Shown piece after piece: positions 1 through 11,010 of a stretch of 64,000 nt of DNA. Under the pieces are notes generated by a model, which searched no databases, was not told the origin of the DNA, and worked only from the letters and a program-made list of their open reading frames with translations. This DNA is from Nitrospina sp. (lineage in GTDB: Bacteria; Nitrospinota; Nitrospinia; Nitrospinales; VA-1). The translations under genes were made by a program, and so were the position numbers. Numbering within the stretch: position 1 is the first letter of the stretch; the number at the start of each line of letters is the position of its first letter. Location: assembly GCA_018673915.1 (NCBI GenBank), contig JABHBK010000016.1:1-64000 (forward strand), read 5' to 3'.

Positions 1-1
1 C

Positions 2-499
2 ACCGGACATCTTGTCTTCAGCACCCTGCACACAAACTCCGCTCCAGAAACCATTACCCGGCTTTTGGACATGGGAATGAATCCGCTCAACTTTGCCGAT
101 GCCTTGCTCCTCATTGTCGCGCAAAGACTGGTTCGTACCCTCTGCAAAAAATGTAAGGAAGACTATCATCCAAATCAGGAAGAGTTTGATGCATTAGCTA
201 AAGAATATGGCGATGGCTTTGAAAATTTAAATATTCAATATTCTGATGACTTAATGCTAAAAAAACCGGTGGGATGCAATAACTGCAATGATACGGGCTA
301 TGCAGGACGTACCGGATTGCATGAGTGCCTTGAAGGAACCGATGATATTAAAAGAATGATCATGAAACAGTCACTAGTCGAAGATTTGCGCAAGCAGGCT
401 ATCAGTGATGGCATGACGACCCTCAAACAGGATGGAATCTACAAAGTATTCAAAGGGGATTGTGACTTGAAACAAGTCATGGCCGTTTGTATTGTCTAA
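2..499 (+). CDS. Type II/IV secretion ATPase (PilB/GspE family), C-terminal part, 5' truncated by window edge
   Basis: Frame is open from base 2: TGHLVFSTLHTNSAPETITRLLDMGMNP..FADALLLIVAQRLVRTLCKKCKE, followed by a CNNCNDTGYAGRTGLHE Zn motif, typical of PilB/GspE. Confidence 0.92.
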   Translation, partial: TGHLVFSTLHTNSAPETITRLLDMGMNPLNFADALLLIVAQRLVRTLCKKCKEDYHPNQEEFDALAKEYGDGFENLNIQYSDDLMLKKPVGCNNCNDTGYAGRTGLHECLEGTDDIKRMIMKQSLVEDLRKQAISDGMTTLKQDGIYKVFKGDCDLKQVMAVCIV

Positions 500-550
500 C
501 TTTAAATTTTACTCTTGAATATACGAAGGTGGGAAAACCCAGTCCGGCTC

Positions 551-1873
551 TTAGTGGACGGCAATAGGATGACCTTCATCCCATTCTTTTATTTTATCTA
601 AAGCATTCATTGCGATCTTCTGATTCCTCAGTTTTTTATCGCGTATCCGCATGTCTTGAACCCAGAATAAACCGAAATTAATATTCATCGGTTGGAATCC
701 TTTACTACCCGATTTCGTTAAATAATTTATCAAAGCGCCCAAAGCGGTATCTGCTGGAGGTGGGCCATAGGAACTCCCTGAAATTTTTGCCACTGCGCTC
801 AAGCCAGCTAAAAGGCCCATCGCAGATGACTCTACATAACCTTCAACTCCGGTAACTTGACCCGCAAAATAAATCCCGGGATGACTCTTCAACTCAAGTT
901 GATTATTCAGGAGACTGGGTGAATTGATATAAGTATTGCGATGGATCGCTCCAAATCGGAAAAACTCAGCATTCTCCAAACCTGGAATCATGGAAAAAAT
1001 CCTTTTTTGTTCAGGGTAAGTGAGCTTGGTCTGAAACCCCACCAAGTTATAGGCAGAACTGTCCCGGTTTTCTCGACGTAATTGCACCACCGCATGAGCA
1101 ATCTTTCCGGTTTTGGGGTTGGTTAAACCAACTGGTTTCAATGGGCCAAATGCCAGAGTGCGGTCTCCCCGCTCAGCCAGTACTTCAATAGGCATACAGC
1201 CTTCAAAGTAAACCGCTTTTTCAAAAGTGGCAAAAGGAACTTTTTCTGAAGCCTTTAATTCCCTGACAAATTCATAATACTGTGCCTCGCTCATGGGGCA
1301 ATTCAAGTAATCCGCATCACCCTTGTCATAACGCGAAGCAAAAAATGCTTTGTCGTAATCTATCGAATCAGCATTAACTATTGGAGATAGCGCATCATAA
1401 AAATAAAGATATTCCTGACCCACCAGTTTTGAAATTTGTTCAGATAGATGCGGGGATGTTAGAGGGCCGGTGGCAATAATGACAGGGCCTTCTTGAGGTA
1501 TTTCTTTGACCTCTTCACGCTTGAAGGTAATATTGGGATGACTGGATAACTTTTCAGTAATTTCCTTCGAAAATAAGTCTCGGTCGACCGCCAATGCTGA
1601 ACCGGCAGGAACGGAGTTATTATCACCAGATGCAATAACAATGGATTTAAAGTGACGTAATTCTTCTTTAAGAATAAATGGTGCGGAATGAGGCAGGTTG
1701 TTGCCTAAGGAGTTACTGCAAACGAGTTCGGCACAATTTTCGGTTTTATGAACAGGAGTTCGAGTTACCGGTCGCATTTCATACAATACAACCTTCACAC
1801 CCCGCTCAGCAGCCTGCCAAGCCGCTTCAGAGCCTGCAAGCCCTGCCCCGATTACTGTTAAATAATCCTTCAC
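551..1873 (-). CDS. trmFO: Methylenetetrahydrofolate--tRNA-(uracil-5-)-methyltransferase TrmFO
   Basis: MKDYLTVIGAGLAGSEAAWQAAERGVKVVLYEMRP FAD-binding start; 440 aa; GQVTGVEGYVESSAMGL motif. Confidence 0.96.
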   Translation of the reverse strand: MKDYLTVIGAGLAGSEAAWQAAERGVKVVLYEMRPVTRTPVHKTENCAELVCSNSLGNNLPHSAPFILKEELRHFKSIVIASGDNNSVPAGSALAVDRDLFSKEITEKLSSHPNITFKREEVKEIPQEGPVIIATGPLTSPHLSEQISKLVGQEYLYFYDALSPIVNADSIDYDKAFFASRYDKGDADYLNCPMSEAQYYEFVRELKASEKVPFATFEKAVYFEGCMPIEVLAERGDRTLAFGPLKPVGLTNPKTGKIAHAVVQLRRENRDSSAYNLVGFQTKLTYPEQKRIFSMIPGLENAEFFRFGAIHRNTYINSPSLLNNQLELKSHPGIYFAGQVTGVEGYVESSAMGLLAGLSAVAKISGSSYGPPPADTALGALINYLTKSGSKGFQPMNINFGLFWVQDMRIRDKKLRNQKIAMNALDKIKEWDEGHPIAVH

Positions 1874-1879
1874 AATCGA

Positions 1880-4144
1880 TCAAGCCGCAGCATTTGTTTT
1901 TTTGAAGCCGCAATTTGGACAAAGCACGGAAGGGTCTTCATTCTTTTTCCATTTTTCTATCAAAAATGGATTCTTACACTCTGGGCAAGCTTCACCCACG
2001 GGCTTATCCCAGGATGTGAATTTACAATCTGGATATTTCGTGCAACCATAAAATGTTCTGCCCTTTTTTGAACGGCGGGAAGCAATCTCGCCTTCACAAG
2101 TTTCCTCAGGACAAGCTATGCCAAGCCCAATCGGTTTGGTAAATTTGCATTCGGGATATTTGGAACAAGCAATGAATTTTCCAAAACGCCCTCTTTTCAT
2201 AATTAATGGCGCCTCACACTTGTCACAATTGCCTTCCACCTCATCAGTCTTGGCCCCATCCTCAGAATCACCTTTGTCACCAAGGTCTCGCGTATTTTTA
2301 CACTCTGGATAACCCGAACATGCCATAAATTTTCCAAAGCGACCCCATTTAATAATCATAGGCTGGTCACATTTATCACAGACCTCATCGGTTTCTTCTA
2401 CCTGGGCTTTAAAGTCCTTCATTTTTTCTTCGGCTTTTTCCAAATCTGCTTTAAAGGGGATATAAAAAGAGTTTAGCGCCTCAACCCACCCCAGCTTTCC
2501 TCCTTCAATATCATCCAATTGCTCTTCCATTTTTGCAGTAAACTCTGTGGTCATGATATCTGGGAAGTTTTCAACCAAAAGATCATTGATCATAAATCCA
2601 AGTTCAACAGGTTGCAGGCGCCGCTCTACATTTTGAATATAGTCCCTGTCCTTAATCACACTGATGGTCGCAGCATAAGTACTAGGACGTCCGACTCCTT
2701 TATCTTCCAACTCCTTAACCAGCATCGCCTCAGAAAAACGGGCGGGAGGCTGGGTAAAGTGTTGCTCGGGAAGTATTTCGTGAACTTTTAATACTTCACC
2801 TTTTTCCAATGCAGGAAGCAGGCGATCATCCCCTTTGCCTTCCGGTTTCGATTCATCGCTCTGGTCGTCATCCTGGCTTTCAACATAAACTTTCATAAAG
2901 CCCGCAAATTTCAATATAGAACCGTTACTACGAAACAAATAATTTCCCGACTGAATATCAAATTGGGTGGTATCCAAAACGGCTGGAACCATCTGGCAAG
3001 AAACGAAACGCGACCAAATTAATTGATAAAGCCTGTAGGAATCTTTTTCAAGATTATCTTTGATGGTACTCGGCTCTATTTTTACATCCGTGGGCCGGAT
3101 TGCCTCATGGGCTTCTTGAGCTGACTTTTTACTTTTATACGTATTAGGTGCGGTGGGCAGAAACTCTTTCCCATATCTTTCAGGAATAAACGCCCGAACT
3201 TCTTCAAGAGCCTGATCAGACAACTTTACAGAATCAGTACGCATATAAGTGATGAGACCCACTGTTCCCTTTTTCCCCAGCGTAATTCCTTCATACAACC
3301 GCTGCGCTAACATCATGGTCTTTTTGGGAGAAAAATTTAGTTTTCGAGATGCTTCCTGCTGCAGTGTACTCGTGATAAAAGGCGCGCTGGGATTTCTTTT
3401 CCTCTCTTTTTTAACAATATTTTCGAGAACAGGTTTAGCGCCTTCCATGCCTTTGAGGATTTCATCTGCCTCGGCTTTATTGGCAACCTCAACTTTCTTC
3501 CCAGCAACCTTAAATAGTTTGGCCTGGAATAGAGGCTTCTTGCTGCCTTCCAATTCCAAAGTGATAGACCAATACTCCCGAGGTTTGAAAGCTAGAATCT
3601 CACGTTCCCTTTCACAAACAATCCGTAAAGCAACAGATTGAACTCGACCCGCACTCAGCCCACGATGGACTTTTTTCCATAAGATAGGGCTGATTTTATA
3701 TCCCACCAACCTATCTAGAATCCTACGAGCCTGTTGCGCATTCACACGGTTATTGTTGAGCTCGGTAGGGTTTTTAATAGCATCCAAAACCGCCTTTTTA
3801 GTGATTTCGTTAAACGTCACCCGATAGATTTTGCCCTTGGTGAACCTTGCCACCTCATTGCCAATATGGTGGGCAATAGCTTCCCCTTCACGGTCCGGGT
3901 CCGGGGCGAGATAAATCGTGTCACACTTCTTGGCAGCAGTTTTCAGTTCCTGGAGAATTTTTCCTTTTCCCCGGATGGTGATGTACTCGGGGGCAAAGTC
4001 ATTATCAACATCAACTCCAAGTTTTTTCTTGGGCAAATCTTTGAGATGACCTACAGAAGCCTTTATTATAAAATCCTTGCCAACTATCTTTTTAAGCGTG
4101 TTGACTTTGGTAGGGGACTCAACGATTAATAACGATTTAGCCAT
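1880..4144 (-). CDS. topA: DNA topoisomerase I
   Basis: Toprim start MAKSLLIVESPTKVNTLKKIVG; active-site region LITYMRTDS; C-terminal four-cysteine zinc fingers. Confidence 0.98.
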   Translation of the reverse strand: MAKSLLIVESPTKVNTLKKIVGKDFIIKASVGHLKDLPKKKLGVDVDNDFAPEYITIRGKGKILQELKTAAKKCDTIYLAPDPDREGEAIAHHIGNEVARFTKGKIYRVTFNEITKKAVLDAIKNPTELNNNRVNAQQARRILDRLVGYKISPILWKKVHRGLSAGRVQSVALRIVCEREREILAFKPREYWSITLELEGSKKPLFQAKLFKVAGKKVEVANKAEADEILKGMEGAKPVLENIVKKERKRNPSAPFITSTLQQEASRKLNFSPKKTMMLAQRLYEGITLGKKGTVGLITYMRTDSVKLSDQALEEVRAFIPERYGKEFLPTAPNTYKSKKSAQEAHEAIRPTDVKIEPSTIKDNLEKDSYRLYQLIWSRFVSCQMVPAVLDTTQFDIQSGNYLFRSNGSILKFAGFMKVYVESQDDDQSDESKPEGKGDDRLLPALEKGEVLKVHEILPEQHFTQPPARFSEAMLVKELEDKGVGRPSTYAATISVIKDRDYIQNVERRLQPVELGFMINDLLVENFPDIMTTEFTAKMEEQLDDIEGGKLGWVEALNSFYIPFKADLEKAEEKMKDFKAQVEETDEVCDKCDQPMIIKWGRFGKFMACSGYPECKNTRDLGDKGDSEDGAKTDEVEGNCDKCEAPLIMKRGRFGKFIACSKYPECKFTKPIGLGIACPEETCEGEIASRRSKKGRTFYGCTKYPDCKFTSWDKPVGEACPECKNPFLIEKWKKNEDPSVLCPNCGFKKTNAAA

Positions 4145-4159
4145 ATTTCCTCACTAGTT

Positions 4160-5275
4160 TTATTCATCACCACAATTAGAAATATACATTTTCCCACTCA
4201 ATTGACGAACCACACCTCGCAATTCCAGTTGCAACAGTGTAGCCGAAACTTGCGCAGGAGACAAATTACTGTTTTCAATCAAATTATCTATATGCCTGCC
4301 TTCCAGTGATAATAATGAGAAAATCTTTTTTTCCTCGTCATTATCAAGCAGGATTTTGGGTTTCTCAATTTCGGCCTGAGCCTTCAAACTTTCACCCAAC
4401 GCAGGCAATAGCTCTTCAAGGATAGATTCTGGACTATCGACCAACTTAGCACCAGACTTGATCAGGTTATTAGTCCCTTTGCTTTTAGGAGAGGTAATAT
4501 TTCCAGGAATCGCAAAAACCTCCCTGCCCTGTTCCAAAGCAAAATCAGCAGTAATCAAGGCCCCACTCTTTTCAGCCGCCTCTACAACCACCGTTCCTAA
4601 TGCCAATCCACTCAAAATTCTGTTTCGTGCTGGGAAATTATTACGGTCCGGTCGCATTAAAACAGGAAACTCAGATAAAATAGCCCCTTGCTCGACTATT
4701 TGTTTCCTTAAATTAAGGTTCTCCGGTGGATAAGTATGCCCCAATCCACAACCAAAGACAGCAATAGTATCTGCACCGGCAGTTAAAGCTGCCTTGTGCG
4801 CCAAAGTATCTATTCCCCTAGCCAAGCCACTGATTATACTAAAACCAGCAGAGGCCAGTTTCAAACAAAGTCTTTCCGCAACTAGTTTTCCATATTCAGA
4901 GGGAGTGCGCGTTCCCACAACCGCCAAAGGCAAAGCAATGGTGTTTAAAGCTTTTCCTTTTATATAAAGAATGGGTGGAGGGTCGTAAATAGACTTCAGT
5001 AAAGGAGAATATTCCGGGCTTTCGAGAGTTAAAACCCGCAAACCTTCATTATCTGCCAACCTTAATTCACGTTCTGCGGCTAAGTCAACATCAAAACGCT
5101 TGATTTCATCCACAACCTTGCGGCCAACACCCTGGATTCTCTGCAAATCTTCTCTTGCTGCGGAAAACACCTCACGAGGTGAACCAAAACCCTGCACAAG
5201 ACGGTGGAATAGAGTTCGACCCACTCCAACAACCATATTTAAAGCCAACCAATATTTCAGGGTCTCTCTATCCAT
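4160..5275 (-). CDS. dprA: DNA-processing protein DprA/Smf
   Basis: VVGTRTPSEYG...SGLARGIDTLAHKAAL...FPARNRILSGLA...GALITADFALEQGREVFAIPGN Rossmann-like DprA motifs. Confidence 0.96.
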   Translation of the reverse strand: MDRETLKYWLALNMVVGVGRTLFHRLVQGFGSPREVFSAAREDLQRIQGVGRKVVDEIKRFDVDLAAERELRLADNEGLRVLTLESPEYSPLLKSIYDPPPILYIKGKALNTIALPLAVVGTRTPSEYGKLVAERLCLKLASAGFSIISGLARGIDTLAHKAALTAGADTIAVFGCGLGHTYPPENLNLRKQIVEQGAILSEFPVLMRPDRNNFPARNRILSGLALGTVVVEAAEKSGALITADFALEQGREVFAIPGNITSPKSKGTNNLIKSGAKLVDSPESILEELLPALGESLKAQAEIEKPKILLDNDEEKKIFSLLSLEGRHIDNLIENSNLSPAQVSATLLQLELRGVVRQLSGKMYISNCGDE

Positions 5276-6102
5276 GAGGCTTTTACCCGATTTAAATCTG
5301 CAACAGCCAAGTTAAAGTGATAAACCGAATCATAATAGCCGCTCAACACCCGGGTGTATATAATAAGTGCTTCAAACAAGTCTCCTGCATCTCCAATCCC
5401 AAAATCATAGTTTGCCACTTCACTCACCAGCAAAGCCCGAGTAATTTTACGATTCGATCTGGAAATATTAAGTTTCTCTCGGGTTTCAACAGCTTTTAAA
5501 TAACCCGTCCTGAGTGCAAGCTCTTTACTATTTATTCCCTTTGAAACCATAACAGGGGTCAGCCCAGATTCCTTAAACCATGTATCATAATTTGCAAATT
5601 TGAACTGGACAGGTTCTATCTTGGAATCAAGCATTTCTCTATCTGGAAAAGAACTATCCTTAAAAATTAAAGCCAAGGATAATATCGCAGTCTTTATTTC
5701 ACTTTCCAACTCAATGATGCTATTCAAGGTGCCAGCGAGGCCTAGTTTAAGCTTTGTAATGGCTGATTGACTAACATCCTCTTCACCTAAATCGAATTTT
5801 TCTTCCGCTTTTGTAACCGCCTTTTCAAAATGCCCCTGCACTTCTTTTAATATTTCAAGTTTCTGCGTTTTGCTTTGAACCTGATAATAATATTTCTGGA
5901 CTTGATATTCTTTATCAGCTAAAAACAGAACATCATTTCCCGCATAAAGAGAACTTACTTCATCCACCGCTCTTTGCAAATCAGGCAATGGCTCTAACCC
6001 ACCAGCCATAGAACTAGATAATAAACCTGCATAAACCACAAAAATAACTGCTATATATTTGAGCAAAGGCTTAATTAAATTCCTTTTTGATTTTTTATAC
6101 AT
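5257..6102 (-). CDS. Hypothetical secreted helical protein (possibly TolC-like/outer membrane efflux-type)
   Basis: 281 aa ORF with N-terminal signal-like hydrophobic stretch; predicted helical, heptad-rich. Overlaps the dprA start by 19 bp. Confidence 0.6.
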   Translation of the reverse strand: MYKKSKRNLIKPLLKYIAVIFVVYAGLLSSSMAGGLEPLPDLQRAVDEVSSLYAGNDVLFLADKEYQVQKYYYQVQSKTQKLEILKEVQGHFEKAVTKAEEKFDLGEEDVSQSAITKLKLGLAGTLNSIIELESEIKTAILSLALIFKDSSFPDREMLDSKIEPVQFKFANYDTWFKESGLTPVMVSKGINSKELALRTGYLKAVETREKLNISRSNRKITRALLVSEVANYDFGIGDAGDLFEALIIYTRVLSGYYDSVYHFNLAVADLNRVKASWIERP

Positions 6103-6530
6103 AAAAATTAGTCTGGTTAATTAATATCATTTAAATATTAAGGGAAAGAGACCGCAGGAAAGAAAAAAGGGGTACTAAACTTCTAAAAAGAAACCTTGAT
6201 GGCAACCAAGAATGTTCTCTTTATTGGAAAATGTCCTGGTTCAGGACAGAAGCTCAGTACCCCAGAATGATCAAAAGGTACCACACGCCCCTACCCCTGT
6301 CAATTTTAATATGGACTCTTCATCCCGATTTTAACAAATTTTTGACAAAATTATGCTTTAATTACATATGCTTACATACCACCCGCCATTTTAGCCCCAA
6401 AACTAAGCAATTTAAAACCATAGTTTTCAACACTTTAAATTTTATTGCATCTCCAATTTTTGCAGCCCCTAAAACACAAATTATGTGCCTAAGAATATTC
6501 ATATTTAACAATATTTCAATAGGTTACCTG

Positions 6531-7373
6531 TCATATAAATGAGAATGGAACCGGTATAAACGTTACAACGAAAATGGCTATGGATACCAGCCCCAGAACC
6601 TTTTCCCGATGACTCAAATCTTCAATTTCATCGGTTAACGGGGCTGTTTTAAAACCTACCAGCGCTATCATCACGGCCCAGAAAAACCAACCCGACCAAA
6701 AATAACCCAGCGGAAATAATCCTATATAAAAAATACGTCCCAGCAACCCATGTTTATTCGGGAAAAGAGCAAAAATGATATGCCCACCATCCAATTGACC
6801 TATGGGTATCAGGTTTAATGCCGTCACAAACATTCCTATCCAACCTGCAAACGCTATTGGATGGAGATTGATATTCAAATCGGGGGACTGAGGATTCACT
6901 CCCAAGACCCATTCCGAACAAAGGTTCAACACCAATGAACTGCCAAAATTAACTCCTTCAATACCCAATGCTGGTGACACAGTTGAAAGAGACAAACCGT
7001 ATATCAAAGTGGGTAAGGCCACAATAAAACCCGCTATGGGACCGGCGGAACCAATTTCCATCAAAACCCTGCGGTTAGGAATAACCTGTTTGATCTGAAT
7101 AAAAGCACCAAAGGTTCCAGCAATGAAGACAGGTGGCGCAGGAATAAAATAAGGAAGCGTTGAACGAACCCCATTTCTTCTACTGGCCCAGTAATGCCCG
7201 AATTCATGCGCACCTAATATAAAAACCAAGCTAATTGAAAAGAGAAAACCGCCTGACAGAAATGTCGTTACGAGGGTTGCTGACAATAATAAGGAAAAGA
7301 GCCACCAACCACCTGGCGTGGGGCCAATGGGCAAGGGCTCCTCATGTCGAGATAACTTTTCGCTAGCAGACAC
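6531..7373 (-). CDS. Site-2 protease family (M50) membrane metalloprotease
   Basis: HEFGHYWASRRNGV zinc motif (HExxH) and NLIPIGQLDGGHI second motif in a multi-TM protein. Confidence 0.88.
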   Translation of the reverse strand: MSASEKLSRHEEPLPIGPTPGGWWLFSLLLSATLVTTFLSGGFLFSISLVFILGAHEFGHYWASRRNGVRSTLPYFIPAPPVFIAGTFGAFIQIKQVIPNRRVLMEIGSAGPIAGFIVALPTLIYGLSLSTVSPALGIEGVNFGSSLVLNLCSEWVLGVNPQSPDLNINLHPIAFAGWIGMFVTALNLIPIGQLDGGHIIFALFPNKHGLLGRIFYIGLFPLGYFWSGWFFWAVMIALVGFKTAPLTDEIEDLSHREKVLGLVSIAIFVVTFIPVPFSFI

Positions 7374-7381
7374 GGCTAGTG

Positions 7382-8680
7382 CTATTCGGCAATCGGCTTA
7401 AGAGTGTGAGTGAATTCGCGGGCATTGTCACCGGAGTAGTCAGCAACGATTTGGCCGTTGCCATGGAGTTTGTATTTATAGATAACCAATCCTTCCAGCC
7501 CTACCGGTCCTCTGGCATGCGTTCTGTTAGTGCTTATTCCTATTTCAGCGCCCAATCCATACCTGAATCCATCGGCAAAACGTGTCGACGCATTCCACAT
7601 AACACTGGCCGAACCCACCTCATTAAGAAACTGCTCTGCCCGGTCACTGTTTTCGGTAATGATCACATCCGTATGCCCAGAACCATGCTTATTGATAAAC
7701 TTCACCGCGTCAGAAAGACTATCTACAGTTTTAATGGACAATTTAAGGTCACTATATTCTAAATCCCAGTCAGCCTCGCAGGCCTCGGCCACCTCAGCAA
7801 CCAAATGACATGTTTTTATGCAACCCACAAGTTCCACCTTTTTTTCTCTAAATTTTTCCACCAAGCCTGGCAAAACCTTATCAGCGATGTCCTTATGTAC
7901 CAGAAGGGTCTCTATTGCATTGCAGGCCGCCGGATATTGCAACTTAGAGTCCAAACATATTCTGATGGCCTTATCTATATCCGCGAATTTATCTATATAG
8001 CCGTGACAAATTCCTTCTGAATGCCCCAGGACAGGGATTCTAGTATTTTCCTGAATGTACCTCACGAAAGAATTACTCCCCCGGGGAACAATTAAATGAA
8101 TATATTTATCTTCCTTAAGCATGTCCGCCACTTCTAAACGCGTCTCAATCATTTGAACCGCCGCTTGGGGAACGCCGGGCACTTTGTTCATGGCTTCCAC
8201 TAAAAGACCAACAATCACCTTATTGGAATTCTGTGCTTCGGTTCCCCCCTTCAAGATGACAGCATTGCCCGATTTAAAACATAGCGAGGAGATTTGAGGA
8301 ACCGCATCGGGCCGAGCTTCAAAAATTGCCCCAATCACGCCAATAGGGCAAGTGACTTGCTCAACCACCAGGTCCTGATCCATCTCCATCACACTTTTCA
8401 CCACCCCTACTGGATCTTGCAACTCCGCTACACTGCGAATACCTTTAGACATTCCCCGAACTTTTTCCTCATTCAAGACCAGACGGTCCACCAATGCCTT
8501 GGGAATTCCCTCATTTTTAGCAAACTCCAGATCTTTTTTATTTGCCGCTAAAATGGAATCGCAATTCGCTTCCAGAGCATCCGCCATCAACCTCAAAGCC
8601 TGATTTTTTAAATCTGTAGAAAGATGGGCTAAAACCAATGCGGAAGTATTAGCATTTTTTGCTATTTCAGAAACATTCAT
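7382..8680 (-). CDS. proA: Glutamate-5-semialdehyde dehydrogenase (gamma-glutamyl phosphate reductase)
   Basis: 432 aa; CPIGVIGAIFEARPDAVPQISSLCFKSGNAVILKGG; HARGPVGLEGL C-terminal motif. Confidence 0.96.
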   Translation of the reverse strand: MNVSEIAKNANTSALVLAHLSTDLKNQALRLMADALEANCDSILAANKKDLEFAKNEGIPKALVDRLVLNEEKVRGMSKGIRSVAELQDPVGVVKSVMEMDQDLVVEQVTCPIGVIGAIFEARPDAVPQISSLCFKSGNAVILKGGTEAQNSNKVIVGLLVEAMNKVPGVPQAAVQMIETRLEVADMLKEDKYIHLIVPRGSNSFVRYIQENTRIPVLGHSEGICHGYIDKFADIDKAIRICLDSKLQYPAACNAIETLLVHKDIADKVLPGLVEKFREKKVELVGCIKTCHLVAEVAEACEADWDLEYSDLKLSIKTVDSLSDAVKFINKHGSGHTDVIITENSDRAEQFLNEVGSASVMWNASTRFADGFRYGLGAEIGISTNRTHARGPVGLEGLVIYKYKLHGNGQIVADYSGDNAREFTHTLKPIAE

Positions 8681-8840
8681 ATCTATTTAAAGACTTTCCT
8701 TTTATTAAGCGAGTAGCATTCATTAATCAGCAATAAGTCGCATGTGAAACAAGATTATAGCATCCCTTTCCTTAAATTTTGCTCAGGTTGATCGGAGGAA
8801 AGCAAAATAAGCCCAGGAATATAACTATTAAAATAACGAT

Positions 8841-10976
8841 TTAAGGGAAGTTATGAACGGTAATTTTGACTTCAAGGCCATCCTGCATCCAACCAAAATT
8901 ACCGTGACCCGCAATAGTAGAAATACTTCCTTTCCCGTCTATTTTGCGAATGCGGTTGTTGTCTCGATCGGTAAAGATTAAATTCCCGCTTTTATCAAAA
9001 ACCATTCTGAAAGGTCTTTTCAACTGAGCTTTAGTAGCAAGCCCATTGTCTCCCGTAAAACCCGGTTCGCCAGTACCCGCAACCAGAGAAATAATACCGC
9101 TCGCATCAATCTTTCTAATTCTTGCAGTTTGCTCTTCCGCCAGATACAGGGTTCCATCAGAACTCAAGACTAATCCTCCTGGAGACCTGATGCCCGCATC
9201 TATCGCCAGACCGTTATCCCCATCGTCTTTAAATTCACCGGTCCCACCAACAATTTGAAACTTTCCATCCCTGTCCAATTTACCAATCCGGCTGCTTCCT
9301 GAATCAGAAAAGTAAATCGTCCCTAGATCATCCACTCGAACACTATTGGGATGGAATTCTTCGCCCATTGGCACCATGGTCTCATCCAAAACCTTGTGTA
9401 TGGTGCCATCCTTCTCTATTTTACGGATCGAACGACTTGTAGCATCTGAAATATACACATTCCCGGCCTTATCGGTGGCGATATCACTGATCGTGTAGAA
9501 CGAAGCCGCAACTGCAGGTCCCCCATCCCCATCACTGCCCTGCTGTCCGTTACCGGCAAAATGCGTTATCGTGCCTGCGGCATCTATTTTTCGAATGACC
9601 CAGCCATTGCCAAGACGATGAACAACATAAAGATTGTCCTCATGATCGATGGCAATCGTTGAAGGCATGAATAAGGCTGCAGACAAGGCCGGCCCCCCAT
9701 TACCTTCATTGCCTTCACGCCCGTTTCCGGCAAATGTAGTAATGATTCCATCAGGAGCCAGTTTGCGAATTCTATGGTGTTGCAAATCAGCAAACAGGAT
9801 ATTATCGTGACTGTCTATAACAATTCCCGAAGGAGTATTCAGCGTAGCTCCCCGCCCCGGTCCTCCATCCCCTTTAAAAAGAGACTCACCATTGCCGGCG
9901 AGCGTGGTCACCCTATAATTTTTCAATCCAACACCACGCACGCGAAAATGAGTGCGGTCCACCACCACCAACTGGTTATCGGGATGAATTGCCAGGACCA
10001 AAGGAAGGTGTAAGCTGGTTTCAGGAGCAATTTCATTGTCTCCATTAAATTCGGTCTTACCTATTCCCATTAAAGTTGTGATGACTCCTTGTTGGTCTAT
10101 TTTGCGGATTCGATTATTGTTCCGGTCAGCAATATATATATTGTCTTCAGCATCGACCACCACATCCGTGGGATAAGCCAGATTGGAATAAGAAGCAGGA
10201 CCATAATCTCCACCGAAGGAATGCATGCTGTCACCAGCCAGGGTAGTGATGACTCCCTGGGTATCCACTTTGCGAACGCGATTGTTGCCACGATCAGCGA
10301 TATACAGATTTCCCTGCCGATCCAGTGAAATTCCAAAAGGAAATTTCAGCAAAGCATTTTTGGCCAGACCAAAATCACCGCCAAAACCTTCCAGTCCTAC
10401 CCCTGCTACGGTAGTGATTATTCCCTCCTGATCCACTTTGCGGATTCGATGATTGGATCGGTCAGAAATATAGAGGTCGCCATTAGGCCCAACTTCAATA
10501 TCTGACGGAAAGTGCAACTGGGCTGCCAACGCCGAGCCTCCATCCCCGCCAAAATCTGGCTCGCCGGTTCCCACTAGGGTGGTGATGATGCCATCGGGGG
10601 TAACTTTACGAATCCGGTGATTATTTCGGTCTGCAATGTACAAATTGCCTTCACCATCCAACGCCAAACCCGCGGGGAAATTTAGAGCCGCATCGAGTGC
10701 AGGACCCCCATCGCCAGAAAACCCAGCAATCCCGTTACCCGCAATAGTGGTGATGATGCCATCTGGAGTAACTTTTCTAATCCGGTTTTTCGAACGATGC
10801 GAAAGGTAAATATTTCCATCCCGGTCCACCACAACCCCATCCACCAAAGTCAAAGTGACAGAAGTCGCAAGTTTTCCATCACCCACATCTTTATAGGGAA
10901 AAGATTCAGCGGCTAAAGCCGGGGAGGAAATAGCGAGAACCACAAGTGATATAGTATATATAAGGTAGTTTCTCAT
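8841..10976 (-). CDS. Secreted NHL-repeat beta-propeller protein
   Basis: Many tandem repeats of the form D..GNLYIADRNNHRIRKVTPDGIITTLAGTG..GFGGDGGPA. Signal-peptide-like start MRNYLIYTISLVVLAISSPALA at 10976 (ORF extends to 10994). Confidence 0.88.
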   Translation of the reverse strand: MRNYLIYTISLVVLAISSPALAAESFPYKDVGDGKLATSVTLTLVDGVVVDRDGNIYLSHRSKNRIRKVTPDGIITTIAGNGIAGFSGDGGPALDAALNFPAGLALDGEGNLYIADRNNHRIRKVTPDGIITTLVGTGEPDFGGDGGSALAAQLHFPSDIEVGPNGDLYISDRSNHRIRKVDQEGIITTVAGVGLEGFGGDFGLAKNALLKFPFGISLDRQGNLYIADRGNNRVRKVDTQGVITTLAGDSMHSFGGDYGPASYSNLAYPTDVVVDAEDNIYIADRNNNRIRKIDQQGVITTLMGIGKTEFNGDNEIAPETSLHLPLVLAIHPDNQLVVVDRTHFRVRGVGLKNYRVTTLAGNGESLFKGDGGPGRGATLNTPSGIVIDSHDNILFADLQHHRIRKLAPDGIITTFAGNGREGNEGNGGPALSAALFMPSTIAIDHEDNLYVVHRLGNGWVIRKIDAAGTITHFAGNGQQGSDGDGGPAVAASFYTISDIATDKAGNVYISDATSRSIRKIEKDGTIHKVLDETMVPMGEEFHPNSVRVDDLGTIYFSDSGSSRIGKLDRDGKFQIVGGTGEFKDDGDNGLAIDAGIRSPGGLVLSSDGTLYLAEEQTARIRKIDASGIISLVAGTGEPGFTGDNGLATKAQLKRPFRMVFDKSGNLIFTDRDNNRIRKIDGKGSISTIAGHGNFGWMQDGLEVKITVHNFP

Positions 10977-11010
10977 ATTAGGAACTCCACTCACGCTGGC
11001 CGACGGCCGG